24,046 bases of DNA from Carex sylvatica (GCA_964058845.1 CAXKVR010000427.1:1-24046); one strand, 5' to 3'; shown: positions 1 to 10,025, numbered from the stretch's first letter. Made by a program: numbers and translations. Notes: a model not told the origin generated them from the letters alone.

Positions 1-509
1 AAAAAGCTATAGCACAACCATAGCTAGCTATTTATAATTATAATAAAAGAAAAACGGTTAATAACATTTTAATTTTTGAGGTTCAAAAAAGCTATAGCGT
101 AGCTATTTAGAACCCGATGCAGTATAATAGTAATGTTAGCACTTCACGCCAATTGCTAATGGTACACTTTAAATCATGCGTCTTTAGTCCAGAAGAGTGA
201 TTTTATTCATCCAATTTAATCTACACATTGAAATCTAATACGGTACAAATCTGGTAAATTGTAGAACTTTTTTCACATCCATCTGACGAGTAGATAAAAG
301 AGGGTTATCGAACTACACAAAATGAATCCTATGTTAATTAATGCTAAAAATTATACATAAATTTAATTGAACTCCATCCCTAACTGATATAAAAATAGCA
401 ATAATGTCGCATTAATCAGATCGCTCATTTGATATTTCTGTGATATGGTTTTGTAATACTTCTATTTCTAATTGTTGATTTATAGTAATTTCTAACTAAA
501 TGATGGATG
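1..509. other. AT-rich intergenic DNA, no gene seen
   Basis: I see no coding exon here on either strand. The short motif AAAGCTATAGC occurs near positions 3 and 88, each followed by TAGCTAT-like sequence, which suggests a worn repeat. The last eight bases (502-509, GATGGATG) are the left target duplication of the hAT-type element that follows. Confidence 0.5.
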
Positions 510-781
510 CAGGGGCGGATCTAAGACTTAATCAAATGTGGCTAAGTCACCTCTATGATTTCAAATTATTAATTATATGTATAGAAATTTAATTTAATTT
601 AATTTAATTTTAATTTTTTATATAGTCTAGTCACCCTCAATAAATAACATATGTTTAGTTATAGCTTAGTGGTTAAAACTCTATTTAATAGTTGAGAGGT
701 CTTGGATTCAAATTTCACAAAATACAATTGTACATTTTAATTTTCAGTTATTTCTATCAAAATTTTCTAATTCCGCCCCTA
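510..781. mobile_element. Non-autonomous hAT-type element (MITE) with 8-bp target duplication
   Basis: The element begins CAGGGGCGGA and ends TCCGCCCCTA, which are inverted copies apart from the outermost base. It is flanked by a perfect 8-bp direct repeat, GATGGATG (502-509 and 782-789). An 8-bp duplication with (C/T)AGGGGCGGA ends is typical of plant hAT elements. At 272 bp it is too short to encode a transposase. Inside, TAGCTTAGTGG (662-672) and GGATTCAAATT (704-714) resemble the A and B boxes of a tRNA-type Pol III promoter, so part of it may come from a tRNA-derived repeat. The boundaries are firm because terminal repeats and duplication agree. Confidence 0.8.
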
Positions 782-789
782 GATGGATG

Positions 790-1340
790 GGAAAAATATT
801 CAAAATGTAATACTAATGGTGAAGAGTTAACCTTAGTATATCAGCAAAATTCTTATTTATTAGAGACATTATCAAAAAAATCGCAAGTATTTTACATTAA
901 TTGTAATTACATCAATAGTATTTGGAGATGTGCCTTGTCCCTTGACCCCTAGCCAAAATGCTTTTAAACAATACTGGAATAAAATAATCAGTTGCTGACA
1001 GTAGAAGCATCTTTTGAAGGAAAAAATTAAATAAATAAAAAAGAAAGGGAAATAAAGAACCGCGCGCGCAGACGAGTTTTGTAAAATCTTTCATGACTTT
1101 GCTGGGTGTTTTTATTGTACTTCATATGATTGATATTAGCATTATTTATAGTCCTGGTAATTTTTTTGCGGAGGCGTATAAATTACTGTCATTCTTTACT
1201 AGAATAACAAAGCACCAAGAAAATATACCAAAATCCAAACAAACAAATTTCATTTAACTAACAATCCATATACGAATAACTAGAGGTAGCACTAAAACAA
1301 TCCAAAATTACCTCAACATCAGAGAAACTACCATTTACAT
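790..1340. other. 3' flank of HCF101 including probable 3' UTR
   Basis: This stretch lies downstream of the HCF101 stop codon, which is on the minus strand. TTTATT at 1111-1116 reads AATAAA on the minus strand, about 225 bases past the stop, and is a plausible polyadenylation signal. I see no further coding exon between here and the hAT-type element. Confidence 0.4.
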
Positions 1341-4300
1341 TCATGCTGATGCTGGTAAAGGAACATCCACAAGCCGCTCAATCATTTCCAATTGATCATA
1401 AGGTGCTATCTGAAAAACCAAAATAACATTCTCAAGTTTACACAATAAAATTTTAATAAACTTGTTATGAATGATGATCAAATATTTGCAAATACTATCT
1501 CCATGGAGGTTTAATTATGTGTAAGCCTCAACTTTTCAATTAAAAACGTCCCTAGAAAACCAAGATCCTGCTTCTCATGTCCTGCCTGTACAATCTAAAG
1601 TGGACGGACCAGATTAAAAACCTTTTATGAGACATCATGGGTGTATGTATAATTAATCCGTTTCAGATTGAATGGGCCAGATATGAACAACAGGGTACTA
1701 TTTTTTAATGCATGAAAAACAGCAGATATGGACACCTAAACATAAGAAAATACAGATATGCTCATAGCGCATGAACATACAAGGTAAAGTTCTAATTTTT
1801 TTTGTTTTTGGCAAAAGTACCTTAATATATATTTCAAAATTTTACCTGGCTAAATCCATCTGGCCAGGTAATAGAAACTGCATAATTTCCCATTGCCCGT
1901 ATTTCTTCTGGTTCAATGTCTTCAGGTACATCCCCATATTGCATCTTTTGTTCTCCTGTCCATTCATCCTATCGCAGATTTTAAAAAAAAAGTATAAATA
2001 TAAAGGTTGGATCCATTCATTATGGATTAACTCCACAATATTTACAATATACTTAAAATAAAGTAAAGTTGTTCAAAATTTGAATGTCTTTGTTGGTCTT
2101 ATAAATTAATTGTGCATCAAGTTTCATGCAATTTGAGTGTCATTTGATATTTCCATCAAAGGCTGCTAAATATGGATCTTCGCAAATTTCAAGAAATTTT
2201 AATGAACGGTAAAACTTGCATTAAATTTCATTGTGTTTGGTGTTCATAATATACATATAATATAAATCACATTCCAAATGTCAGGTACCAAATTAGAATT
2301 TATTTTTCCTATTGTCAAGGTTATGAAATTAATCAATTATCAAATAAATCCCCATCTAAAGAAAACATCTTATTTTGCCTATTTTGTATCTCAAGGGGTT
2401 TTTTAAAAGTCCTTGCAAAAGACTTTAATCTCAACCAAACTTCTATAAGTTCTAGTTCAAGTACAAGTGAGACACCTTAGTGCTTTGTAATAGACCAATA
2501 TATTGTTACAAATTCTGATATTGTGCAAATGATTGTTTTTGACAAAAGAATCAACCTACCACACTTTGTGCTGAACGGTCGTTTCTTCTAACAGTGGCAG
2601 GATGTAAGAAAAATTCTTCATCAGAATCTGGCACTTTTACTCTTATTACTTTTCTCAATCTATCATAAGATACTGCTGTTGACACTGTAAGAGATAAAAG
2701 AGAGAAAGCGAGGTCATTTGCAAGAAAACCCTCATAGTTCTGAAAATTAGGAAGTGGAAGCAAAAGTTGGGTACCTTGTTGGCGTATTTTGGCACATTGT
2801 TGTACAACACAAACTCCAAGATCCTGAAATGTCTTTGCCACCTCACCTTGTGGGTCCCGTGCCACCTCAGGCATACCATCATCACCAGATGCTGACAGCT
2901 GCCATCTCAAAAACATAATTTTTTTTAGCTTTTCTTTTTTGAAAGGATGTGCTGATTTTACTTAAAACAAACAAAATCTCACCATATTAAATGAAAATTT
3001 ATTAGAAATACAATATTATTGTAATACAGTACTTACAGTTGGGCGTATAGGAAGATCAAAGAGATGCGGTATCCCAAATTGTTGCACAACCTGAAACGTT
3101 TTTTATTCAATAGAGTTAACATAAGCACCCAAAAATGATTCTAAAAGTTTTACTAAAACATAAAAAAATAAAAAAAATACTAAGCATTGTGCCTTATCCT
3201 ACAAAACCTCAATATATAATGTATATCTTTACTAACAACATGAGACATACGACCTACTCTCCTCTATCTTTTGTCCTAAAGTACCCGAAGAACCCCCTTC
3301 ATACCCCTTAATTTATGTTGAGATAGAAAGGTATAGAGGATTTACTCATGCCTTCTAGGACATGTATGATATTGATTGAAAGATACAAGATCATGTATTG
3401 CTCAATTAGTGGGACAGTGTATAACATTTTGAAATTTTGCACACGAGACATAAAACTAGACCAAAAACATATACTAAAAGCATCACATGCCTGAGTTCCT
3501 GAACCTTTTCCAAAAGGGAAGTAACGTTTCCCATCTGCATCAAAGTAGCACATGTTCTCTACTACAGCTATGCATGGCACCTACATGATATCATGAGAAA
3601 AATTAAAAAACTTCTAGGTCATGTTTGGTTGTGGAGTGAAATTAACGAGGATGAAATTGCTTCATCTTACTCATCATATTTTACACCTTGTTTGGTAGCT
3701 TAAGTTATAGCTTAAATTAATCTACCTAGAAAAGTAATATGTTGAGAAATACCTCAGTCTATGACAGTGAGCTCTCCTGAAAGCAGAGTAAGTGTGGAGT
3801 AACTTACTCCAGATTAACTTACCTCTTACTCCTATTTTACTCTTCGTTTGCTTAAGTGTGGGGTAAGGGGTTTACTGCACCTCTTACTCCACAACCAAAC
3901 ATAGCCTTAAAGAAGAAAGTTTAAGTACTAAACTAACAGATTAAAGGATAAAACCTAGATAATAGACCTTAAGCTTGGAGAACATGCGTACACCTTTTGC
4001 GACATCAATGAAAGAGAGCTTTTGAGGGGTGGTGACAATCACTGCAGCTGTTAGTGGAGCTACCTATTTTTTTATCAGAAAGCAAAAGAAGAATAAATGT
4101 TAAATGCCGTACATTTTATCTTCTCTTGCAATTAAGATATTATTATGTGTGATATTAGGTAGAATAACCTGGCATAATGTTAAATGAATGTCACCAGTTC
4201 CAGGTGGCATGTCAATGACAAGATAGTCCAGTTCTCCCCTGTATTTACAATTTAACCACTAATTTAGTGAAAATTACAATTTGAGCATAAATTTAAGAAA

Positions 4301-7299
4301 AAACATGTACACAAGAGGAATGGTCACATGTTAGTGATTTCTTGATATCCATAATATTGTTCGGAAGTTACTAGAAGCTATCTATATCAAGGACAAGATT
4401 TAACATACTAGATGCATATTCCTTAATTGTCAAACTTTAAATTTGGTACAGGCTGGATTATAATCTGCCGGATCATTTTTTTCTTTATGTTTTTCTAAAT
4501 TTGAACTAAATTTCTGAGGCCTAACTTGACTGAAACATTGGGATTGTGCTGTTCTAAGACTTTCGACTTAAAAATTAGGTTGTATTGGTATCGTATAGGC
4601 ACCTAAGATTAATACATTTCATATGAAATCTGGATGCAAATGATAAGTTCTAATTGATCAAGTTGAATTTACCATTCGGCTGTGGTGAGTAGCTGATTGA
4701 CAACACCTGATACCATGGGCCCACGCATGATTGCACGGCCCTGACCAGCAAACCCAAAAGATACCAATTTTACCCCTAGGTACTCAGTCGGCAATATGCT
4801 TCTTGTCTCTGGGTTCTGAAAGATCAAAGCTGTTTCAACACCATTAGAAAATTTAAAGATATTTTGGAACTTGATCATGTTACCATTTTTTTTTTTTTGT
4901 GCATGGGATGAGGGTCAATGCCTTAGCCACTAGGTTAGGTGTGGTTCTCTAATTATGGCACTAAAATTTGAGAAAAGGTGTACCATTTCAAGTAACCGAT
5001 TTTCAGGAGAAACCATTGTAGGTAAACTTGGCCCAAAAACATCTGCATCGAAAATTCCAACTCTTGCCCCCATGCCAGCTAGCGTGTAGGCCAGGTTAAC
5101 GGCCACAGTAGATTTACCAACACCCCCCTGTAAGAAATGTTCATTTATTTTTTTACTCTTAATTAACAAAATAGGAGTTATATAACTGAAAAGGCGATTT
5201 GTTTGGAAATTCAAGTGTTTGAGTTTTGGTTTTGTAATTTACCAAATAATAAACTTGGTATTTTTCAGATGAATATATCCCTTGGAAAACTAGATATTTT
5301 CATGGTATCTATTTTTCTTTAAAGGGAAACATCAATATTTGCTTTCTGGTGTTCATAATGCTAGAGTCCATAGGTCAAATTAAAAAAATATAGTATAGAT
5401 TGAGTAGAAATCTTTACCTTACAACTTGATACAGCAATTATATTGGAGATTTTCTGTAATCCTTTGGGCAGTTCACCAGCAAATACAGGTTTAGCAGGTT
5501 GTGCTGACATGGTGACATTTACTTTTTTGACCCAAGGAAGTGCTGCCACCACTTCATTTGCTTTTTCTTCAAACTATCATAAAAGGTATTAAATAAAGAT
5601 AAAATTACAAAAACACAGACACACATGCTCAGCTCTTCCTCTTTTTTTTTCCCTTTTTGGTTCTTTCATATAGTTAAAGAGCAGATAACAGTTGCCCCCT
5701 AAAAGTCAATAAAAACATATCCTGGATCATATTTGTTAAGTACCCAAACCATGGGTACTTTTGCAAAATTGCATATTATGTAGTTAATAATTATGTTTTC
5801 AGGAATTTAGTAGTCAGTACCATATCCTTGATGGGGCATGCTGGTGTGGTAAGCTCTAATCGAAAAGAAACCTGAAATTCTAGAAAAGTAATATTAAGAG
5901 ATAATAGTTCACAGTGATTTTAAGTTTATACAAAAGATTGTTTTGGCATGATAATTTTAATTTAATACCTCTTCTCTAGTTTCGTTGATTTCTAGATCCT
6001 TCACGAAGCCACATGATACAATGTCAGTACCAAAATCGGGATCAATAATTTGTGACAGGGCCACTAAAACATCTCTTTTTGCCATCTCTACTGACATTGT
6101 AGATGCATCAGCTGGAATGAAATGCAAAATTAAAACTAGCTTGACAGATATAGAAACTTCATTTGTTCCTAATAAACCAAAAAGAGAAATTGTAAAATTA
6201 TATATATATATATGAGGTTGGCTACTATGCTTATATAAGGCTATAAGCATATCCCCACATATGCTTATAACTCATTTTTGTGTTTTCAATGTCCAAATGG
6301 TCGATCGGAACCGTTCATCTTGTTCTCCATATTAATATGTTCTTGAAGACCAAATTTTACATTTTTCTGAATTTGTTTACTATTTATTAAGCCAATTTGA
6401 AAATCTCTGATCCAACGGTGGCTTCTGATTTTACTGTTTTGTTAAGCCACCGCTGGATCAGAGATTTTTAAAGTGGCTTAATAAATAGTAAACAAATTCA
6501 GAAAAATATAAAATTTGGTCTCCAAGAACATATTAATATGGAGAACAAGATGAACGGTTCCGATCGACCATTTGGACATTGAAAATACAAAAATGAGTTA
6601 TAAGCATATGTGGGGATATGCTTATATAAGCATAGTAGCCAACCTCTATATATATATATATATATATGGGCGAATCCACATTCGATGAATGGGGGTCAAT
6701 TGACCCCCATTCATTTTCAAATTTTTTGTATTTATACTCTATTTTTAATATAGTTTAAACTAAAATATTATGGATAGTGTGAAATTGACTCCCATTTGTA
6801 GTAGAAAAAATTTATATACGTGACCCCATTCATATTTGACCCCCATAGTCTGAAAGTCTGGCTCCGCCCTATATATATATATATCAGATGGGTCTCGCGC
6901 CTTTAGTGGGTCCCAAAATTACTGATAATCCGCCATATACCAGAGTAGAGAGGATTCATACTCTCATGAGACATGAGCTATTAGATAAAGAGATAAACCA
7001 AATATAGAAAGAGAAATTACCACTAGCTGAAGTAGCTCTTACTCGGCCAGAATTCAAATTTACACTTTGCAAATTCGCACGAACGCATGTTTGGTTACAG
7101 AAAGCGTTTTCACGAGAAAGAGTTCCTAAATTAGAAAAAAAAAATGATAGCAATAACAATGATATAGCCTATGAGTGGAAGAAGAAAAGAGCTAAAATAC
7201 AGAAAAATTGACAGAGAAAAAAGAGACAAGTGTACCATAAATTGAACGAAGTATTGGGATGGGTAACCTGAAGCTGGGAGCAGAGTAAAGAGATTGCAT
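1341..7299 (-). CDS. HCF101: HCF101, chloroplast P-loop ATPase / [4Fe-4S] cluster carrier (15 coding exons)
   Basis: Complete Mrp/NBP35-type gene. In chloroplasts HCF101 carries [4Fe-4S] clusters needed for photosystem I and ferredoxin-thioredoxin reductase. Minus-strand exons: 7299-7236, 7125-7021, 6111-5969, 5871-5821, 5573-5418, 5127-4984, 4815-4673, 4238-4169, 4063-3968, 3580-3491, 3090-3037, 2898-2775, 2684-2560, 1968-1846, 1409-1341. They total 1557 nt, 518 aa, close to the usual length. The start MQSLYSAPS resembles other HCF101 N-termini. Residues 1-60 look like a transit peptide; MIP18/DUF59 domain about 65-140; Walker A KGGVGKST 173-180; [11 protein letters not shown] 197-207; [10 protein letters not shown] 276-285; conserved Cys116 (TTPAC) and Cys335 (ENMC); C-terminal DUF971-like domain from about 418. 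All junctions keep frame. The intron after exon 10 uses a GC donor. Exon 1's 3' end is the least certain boundary. No frameshift or internal stop was seen. Confidence 0.95.
3091..3490 (-). other. Non-canonical GC-AG intron of HCF101 (intron 10)
   Basis: Exon 10 ends in GGAACTCAG and the intron starts GCATGT, with GC at 3490-3489. The next exon starts at 3090 after TTTCAG with [10 protein letters not shown]. The conserved protein runs FGKGSGTQ then VVQQFG, so the junction is fixed by conservation, and no GT lies at that point. GC-AG is a known minor class of U2 introns, and CAG before the GC fits its stronger exon-side consensus. Confidence 0.75.
3617..3906. mobile_element. Tourist-like MITE (PIF/Harbinger type) in HCF101 intron 9
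   Basis: The left end GGTCATGTTTGGTTGTGGAG and right end CTCCACAACCAAACATAGCC are inverted copies with two differences. The flanking trinucleotides are CTA (3614-3616) and TTA (3907-3909), consistent with a degraded TTA/TWA duplication. At 290 bp with no ORF it is non-autonomous. Its first 19 terminal bases match those of the Harbinger element at 13380-17797. The copy lies between HCF101 exons 9 and 10 and does not disturb the splice sites. Confidence 0.85.
4886..4945 (-). repeat. Short SINE-like (tRNA-derived) fragment in HCF101 intron 6
   Basis: Read on the minus strand, CCTAGTGGCTAAGGCA resembles a Pol III A box. It is followed after about 20 bases by a run of 13 A (T at 4886-4898 on the plus strand). 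This pattern is common in tRNA-derived plant SINE tails, but no B box or clear target duplication was found. It may be a truncated or rearranged copy. Confidence 0.35.
6214..6646. mobile_element. Foldback (long-hairpin) MITE in a TA microsatellite, HCF101 intron 2
   Basis: The left arm (6214-6424) and right arm (6444-6646) are reverse complements over almost their whole length, separated by a 19-base loop. By eye the arms differ by about six substitutions and one insertion of about 9 bases near the outer end. Both ends abut TA-dinucleotide runs, as described for Micron-like and other elements that insert into (TA)n. The termini begin GAGGTTGGCTACTATGC. There is no coding capacity. The superfamily is uncertain because a duplication within TA repeats cannot be recognised. 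Confidence 0.85.
6666..6871. mobile_element. Small hAT-like MITE between TA repeats, HCF101 intron 2
   Basis: The left end GGGCGAATCCACATTC and the reverse complement of the right end, GGGCGGAGCCAGACTTTC, are imperfect inverted repeats of a type common in plant hAT-like elements. TATATATA flanks both ends and could be an 8-bp duplication or part of the microsatellite. A perfect 28-base palindrome centred on TCAATTGA lies at 6686-6713. It sits only 19 bases from the foldback element before it. Non-coding. Confidence 0.5.
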
Positions 7300-7655
7300 T
7301 CTTTTATTCTTTCTTTTTTCTGTAACAAGTGAGCGAGAAAAGAAAGAAGAAATAAAGTATCGCAAAGGAGGAAAAATTGAGCAAGGAGTGAGGAGGGAAA
7401 GCTAGAATTAGCTTCTCTCTCAACCGCTAGTTCTTCATCGCTATGATCTCACAAGCACAGTTATAAGACGATAACAACCTCTGCTCTTCTTTCGTTGTGT
7501 CATCTTGTGTAGCGGATTTTGAATAAGAAAGTTTCTCTGTACAGGAGTCTATTATACGAATTATTAGAAGAACAGTTTCGTAAGAGACATGGGAAGCGTT
7601 TATTATGTGGCAGTAGGAGTTTCGATTTCTAGCCGTCGATTGAGGGGTACGAGAA
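7300..7655 (-). other. Probable HCF101 5' UTR and proximal promoter
   Basis: This is the upstream side of the HCF101 start codon at 7299-7297. It is pyrimidine-rich on the minus strand, as plant leaders often are. CACTTGTTACAG ending near 7320 resembles a splice acceptor, so a 5' UTR intron is possible. I cannot locate the transcription start. Confidence 0.35.
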
Positions 7656-7686
7656 TGGGCTGTTACATTACTTAAAGCCCAGCCCA
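7656..7686 (-). promoter_or_regulatory. HCF101: Cluster of site II (TGGGCT) motifs upstream of HCF101
   Basis: Two abutting TGGGCT motifs lie on the minus strand at 7676-7681 and 7681-7686, with a third on the plus strand at 7656-7661. The cluster is about 360-390 bases upstream of the HCF101 start codon. Site II elements (TGGGCY) bind TCP factors and are common in promoters of plant housekeeping and organelle-related genes. The motif count is observed; the regulatory role is inferred. Confidence 0.4.
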
Positions 7687-7789
7687 ATCCAGAGGAAAGA
7701 ATTGTTGAATGTAAGCCCCTTCAGATGCATATATTATACACTACTTTTTTTTCTACTAATTCTCCCTACGCTCTATCTGTAAACCTCAC

Positions 7790-8155
7790 GGGCCTCTTCG
7801 GCAAATTACTTCAAGAGAAAAAAGTGCAAAAAAGTGAAATTTGAAATAGCCTTCAATTTTTCACTATTTTGATCGTGTTCGATTGATGATGAAAGAGCAT
7901 AATAGTGGAATAGTATAGATAAATGAGCCATCTCTTGAAAAATATTAATTCCTCTATTTCACATTTTCTATAGAATAAGAAATTGACTCATGGAGAAATA
8001 AAAGAGGAACCTAAATATAAAAAACAGGAGTTTAACTGCAAGTGTTCAAATTCAATTTCACTATTCTCAATTTCACTCACTTCTCCTCTTGTTAGGTAGA
8101 AATAGAACCTTTTTTTTCATTCTATTCGTCTATTCCACTCTTGCCGAACGGGCCT
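7790..8155. mobile_element. Probable MITE with short imperfect terminal inverted repeats
   Basis: The left end GGGCCTCTTCGGCAA and the reverse complement of the right end, AGGCCCGTTCGGCAA, match at 12 of 15 bases. Near-inverted AT-rich segments lie inside, such as TTTTTCACTATT near the left and TTTCACTATTCTC near the right. No convincing target duplication was found, so the superfamily is open and an older hAT-type element is one option. No ORF. Confidence 0.45.
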
Positions 8156-9569
8156 TATAATGTATTTTCCCATTTATGCAAAAGAAGATTATTATTTTTT
8201 AACCTTTTTTTTTATCAAATACCCGTAGGCCTTCATCTTTTCTAGCTTATGGTCAAATCATATGAGACGGCTCTGCAATTTGTATGATTGTACATTTGTA
8301 CTTATCTTTCCGGCTCTTGTAGTATTATCACGGTGCCACTCCTGTATGTTACTGGTACAAAGTGCAAAATGTTTAATATAGGGATCAGATATGAAAACAT
8401 CGCATTCAAAAATTACTGTGCCATCTCTAATCCAAGAAAACCTGAATCCACAGAATATTAGCTTGCTGGTCTAATAATCTAATTCCATCATTTCTGTAAA
8501 AAGAATAATAAATTAGATTGCTTGTCTACTGCTTTCTCTATTTTCCCGTCTTGTTTAGTTTTGTTTTTATTAAAAAGGCCGAGGCCCGGTTTCCATTAGA
8601 CGAAAACAAGTTTTAGGTTACATAGTTATGTTAAGAGCTAACAAAATGCAAAATTCTTAACCTGCTGGCTATAGTTAACTACTTCCAAATACCCAAAAAA
8701 ATAACAGCATCATGCTGTAATGGGAAAGGCAACAGTCACTAGACACATAACAAAAATACTAGTCCCGTCTTGTTTACTGTTTTCTCTATTTCATTAATAC
8801 GTCTGATTGCAAATTAACTGAGCATAAACCTTGATTACATGTACCAGCCATAGAGAAATAATTACCACTAGAAATTCAAGCTACATTTAAAATATTAAAA
8901 ACTGAGCGTGTGCAATTACGATAAAAATAACAAAAGGAGTGAATGTCACCACAACTTGCAGAATAATATATTACATAATTTCATATCAAATTACAAAGCT
9001 TCAAATACTGCTTACCGGACAAACAGCTAACGTACCTATAAGAATGAAAAATGATTTATCACAATGATTTTTGAATAAATACAATGTTTAATCTCATGCA
9101 CATAATCGAAAAAAACTGAATTACCAGGATTTTGCTTGTGTATCAGTGTGGTACTGTCTATAGTTTAATTAGTTTTACTTTATCTCGGTACTGTGCTACT
9201 TTTACAAACTCTCAACAAAGTGCCAATTTCAGTGAGGTCCTACTTTGTACTAGCTCAAATTAATTAAAAATATTACAATAATCCGTATTTTAGTTGGCTT
9301 AATCTGGTGGTGCGAAAGAAAACCGTTAGAAATTATCCTCGGTAAACATATTGGCAGAGGTGTTTTGGCTTCACGCAGCGCATATGTGTTTTTTTTTTTA
9401 CTTTAACTATATTGACTGTGAGCTGTCTGAAGCAAAAACAGGACTGTCAATAACTTTACCATCTTAGTTTAGTCAACTGTGAACCCATCCATACATATTA
9501 CAAAGTAAGAAACCAGCTTCCAGCTAGATCCAGATTCGAGAAGAGCCAAAGCAATTTGCAAAACTAACC
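8156..9569. other. Intergenic DNA, no gene seen
   Basis: There is no ORF or exon series with recognisable protein similarity on either strand. The right part is downstream of the minus-strand DUF538 gene and should contain its 3' UTR. A minus-strand stretch near 9020-9040, CTTATAG then about 20 bases then GTAAGC, has splice-like borders but no independent support. Confidence 0.45.
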
Positions 9570-10025
9570 TCAAGATGACGCCTTTTTACCATTTGACCCC
9601 TGACAATCAAGGGTTTCATAGAAATTCTTTGCCGGATATTTGGCGGAAGCAACTCCTACGTCGAAAACTAGATCGTCTCCAGTGGATCGGATGGTAGTAA
9701 TGGACCACCACCTGAAGAACGCCCGGACACGTATTCCATCCAGACCCGATATCTTCCTATCAACCAATTGACCCGTTATGCGCTTGGAGTAGACAGCGAG
9801 GTAGTTATCAGGAGGCAACGTGACACGGCAGTGGTCGACAAGGTCCACGGCGAAGTCACCGGTGGTGAGGTTCAGGGAGTAGGAGAGTACGCCGGAAGGA
9901 AGGAGCCCGATGGGGAATCCGGTATGGTTGAGTTCGTCATAGGCGGTGAGGCTAGGGTTAGGGTTTGACGAGGTGGCGCGGAGAGCGAGAGAGAGGAAGA
10001 GAAGGGGAAGGATTTTTTGCAACAT
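9570..10025 (-). CDS. DUF538 family secreted protein
   Basis: Single-exon, plant-specific DUF538 protein, 151 aa, near the usual 150-170. I chose the ATG at 10025 because the product then begins MLQKILPLLFLSLALRATSS, a clean signal peptide. The in-frame ATG at 10088 would put 21 mostly charged and polar residues before it. Family features: AYDELNHTGFPIGLLPSGV, LTTGDFAVDL, the RITG and GLDGIRVRAFF segments, and a closing AKNFYETLDCQ. DUF538 proteins have a small beta-rich fold. Their biochemical role is not settled, although stress and chlorophyll-related roles have been suggested. The protein probably enters the secretory pathway. Its neighbours are unrelated. A splice-donor-like AG|GTTAGT follows right after the stop. 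Confidence 0.9.
   Translation of the reverse strand: MLQKILPLLFLSLALRATSSNPNPSLTAYDELNHTGFPIGLLPSGVLSYSLNLTTGDFAVDLVDHCRVTLPPDNYLAVYSKRITGQLVDRKISGLDGIRVRAFFRWWSITTIRSTGDDLVFDVGVASAKYPAKNFYETLDCQGSNGKKASS

Noticed and set aside
692..952. Plus-strand ORF of 86 codons
   Set aside because: It straddles the right end of the hAT-type element and has low-complexity AT-rich composition; no family resemblance.
912..1094. Minus-strand ORF of 60 codons downstream of HCF101
   Set aside because: It lies in the 3' flank, is rich in Phe/Leu from T-rich DNA, and shows no splice or homology support.
2655..2885. Minus-strand ORF overlapping HCF101 exons 12-13
   Set aside because: It reads the wrong frame of true exons and runs through an intron.
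5985..6215. Plus-strand ORF of 76 codons
   Set aside because: It is the antisense shadow of HCF101 exon 3 (DUF59 domain).
6190..6660. CRISPR-like or regulatory repeat array
   Set aside because: The structure is one long inverted repeat and not spaced direct repeats, and this is plant nuclear DNA.
7268..7299. HCF101 exon 1 ending at the CAG|GTTACC donor
   Set aside because: Joining to exon 2 from this donor gives a stop within a few codons; the donor at 7236 keeps the frame.
7427..7687. Minus-strand ORF of 86 codons upstream of HCF101
   Set aside because: No recognisable family; it overlaps the promoter region with site II motifs and probably arises by chance.
9768..9968. Plus-strand ORF of 66 codons
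   Set aside because: Antisense shadow of the DUF538 gene, driven by that gene's GC-richer composition.
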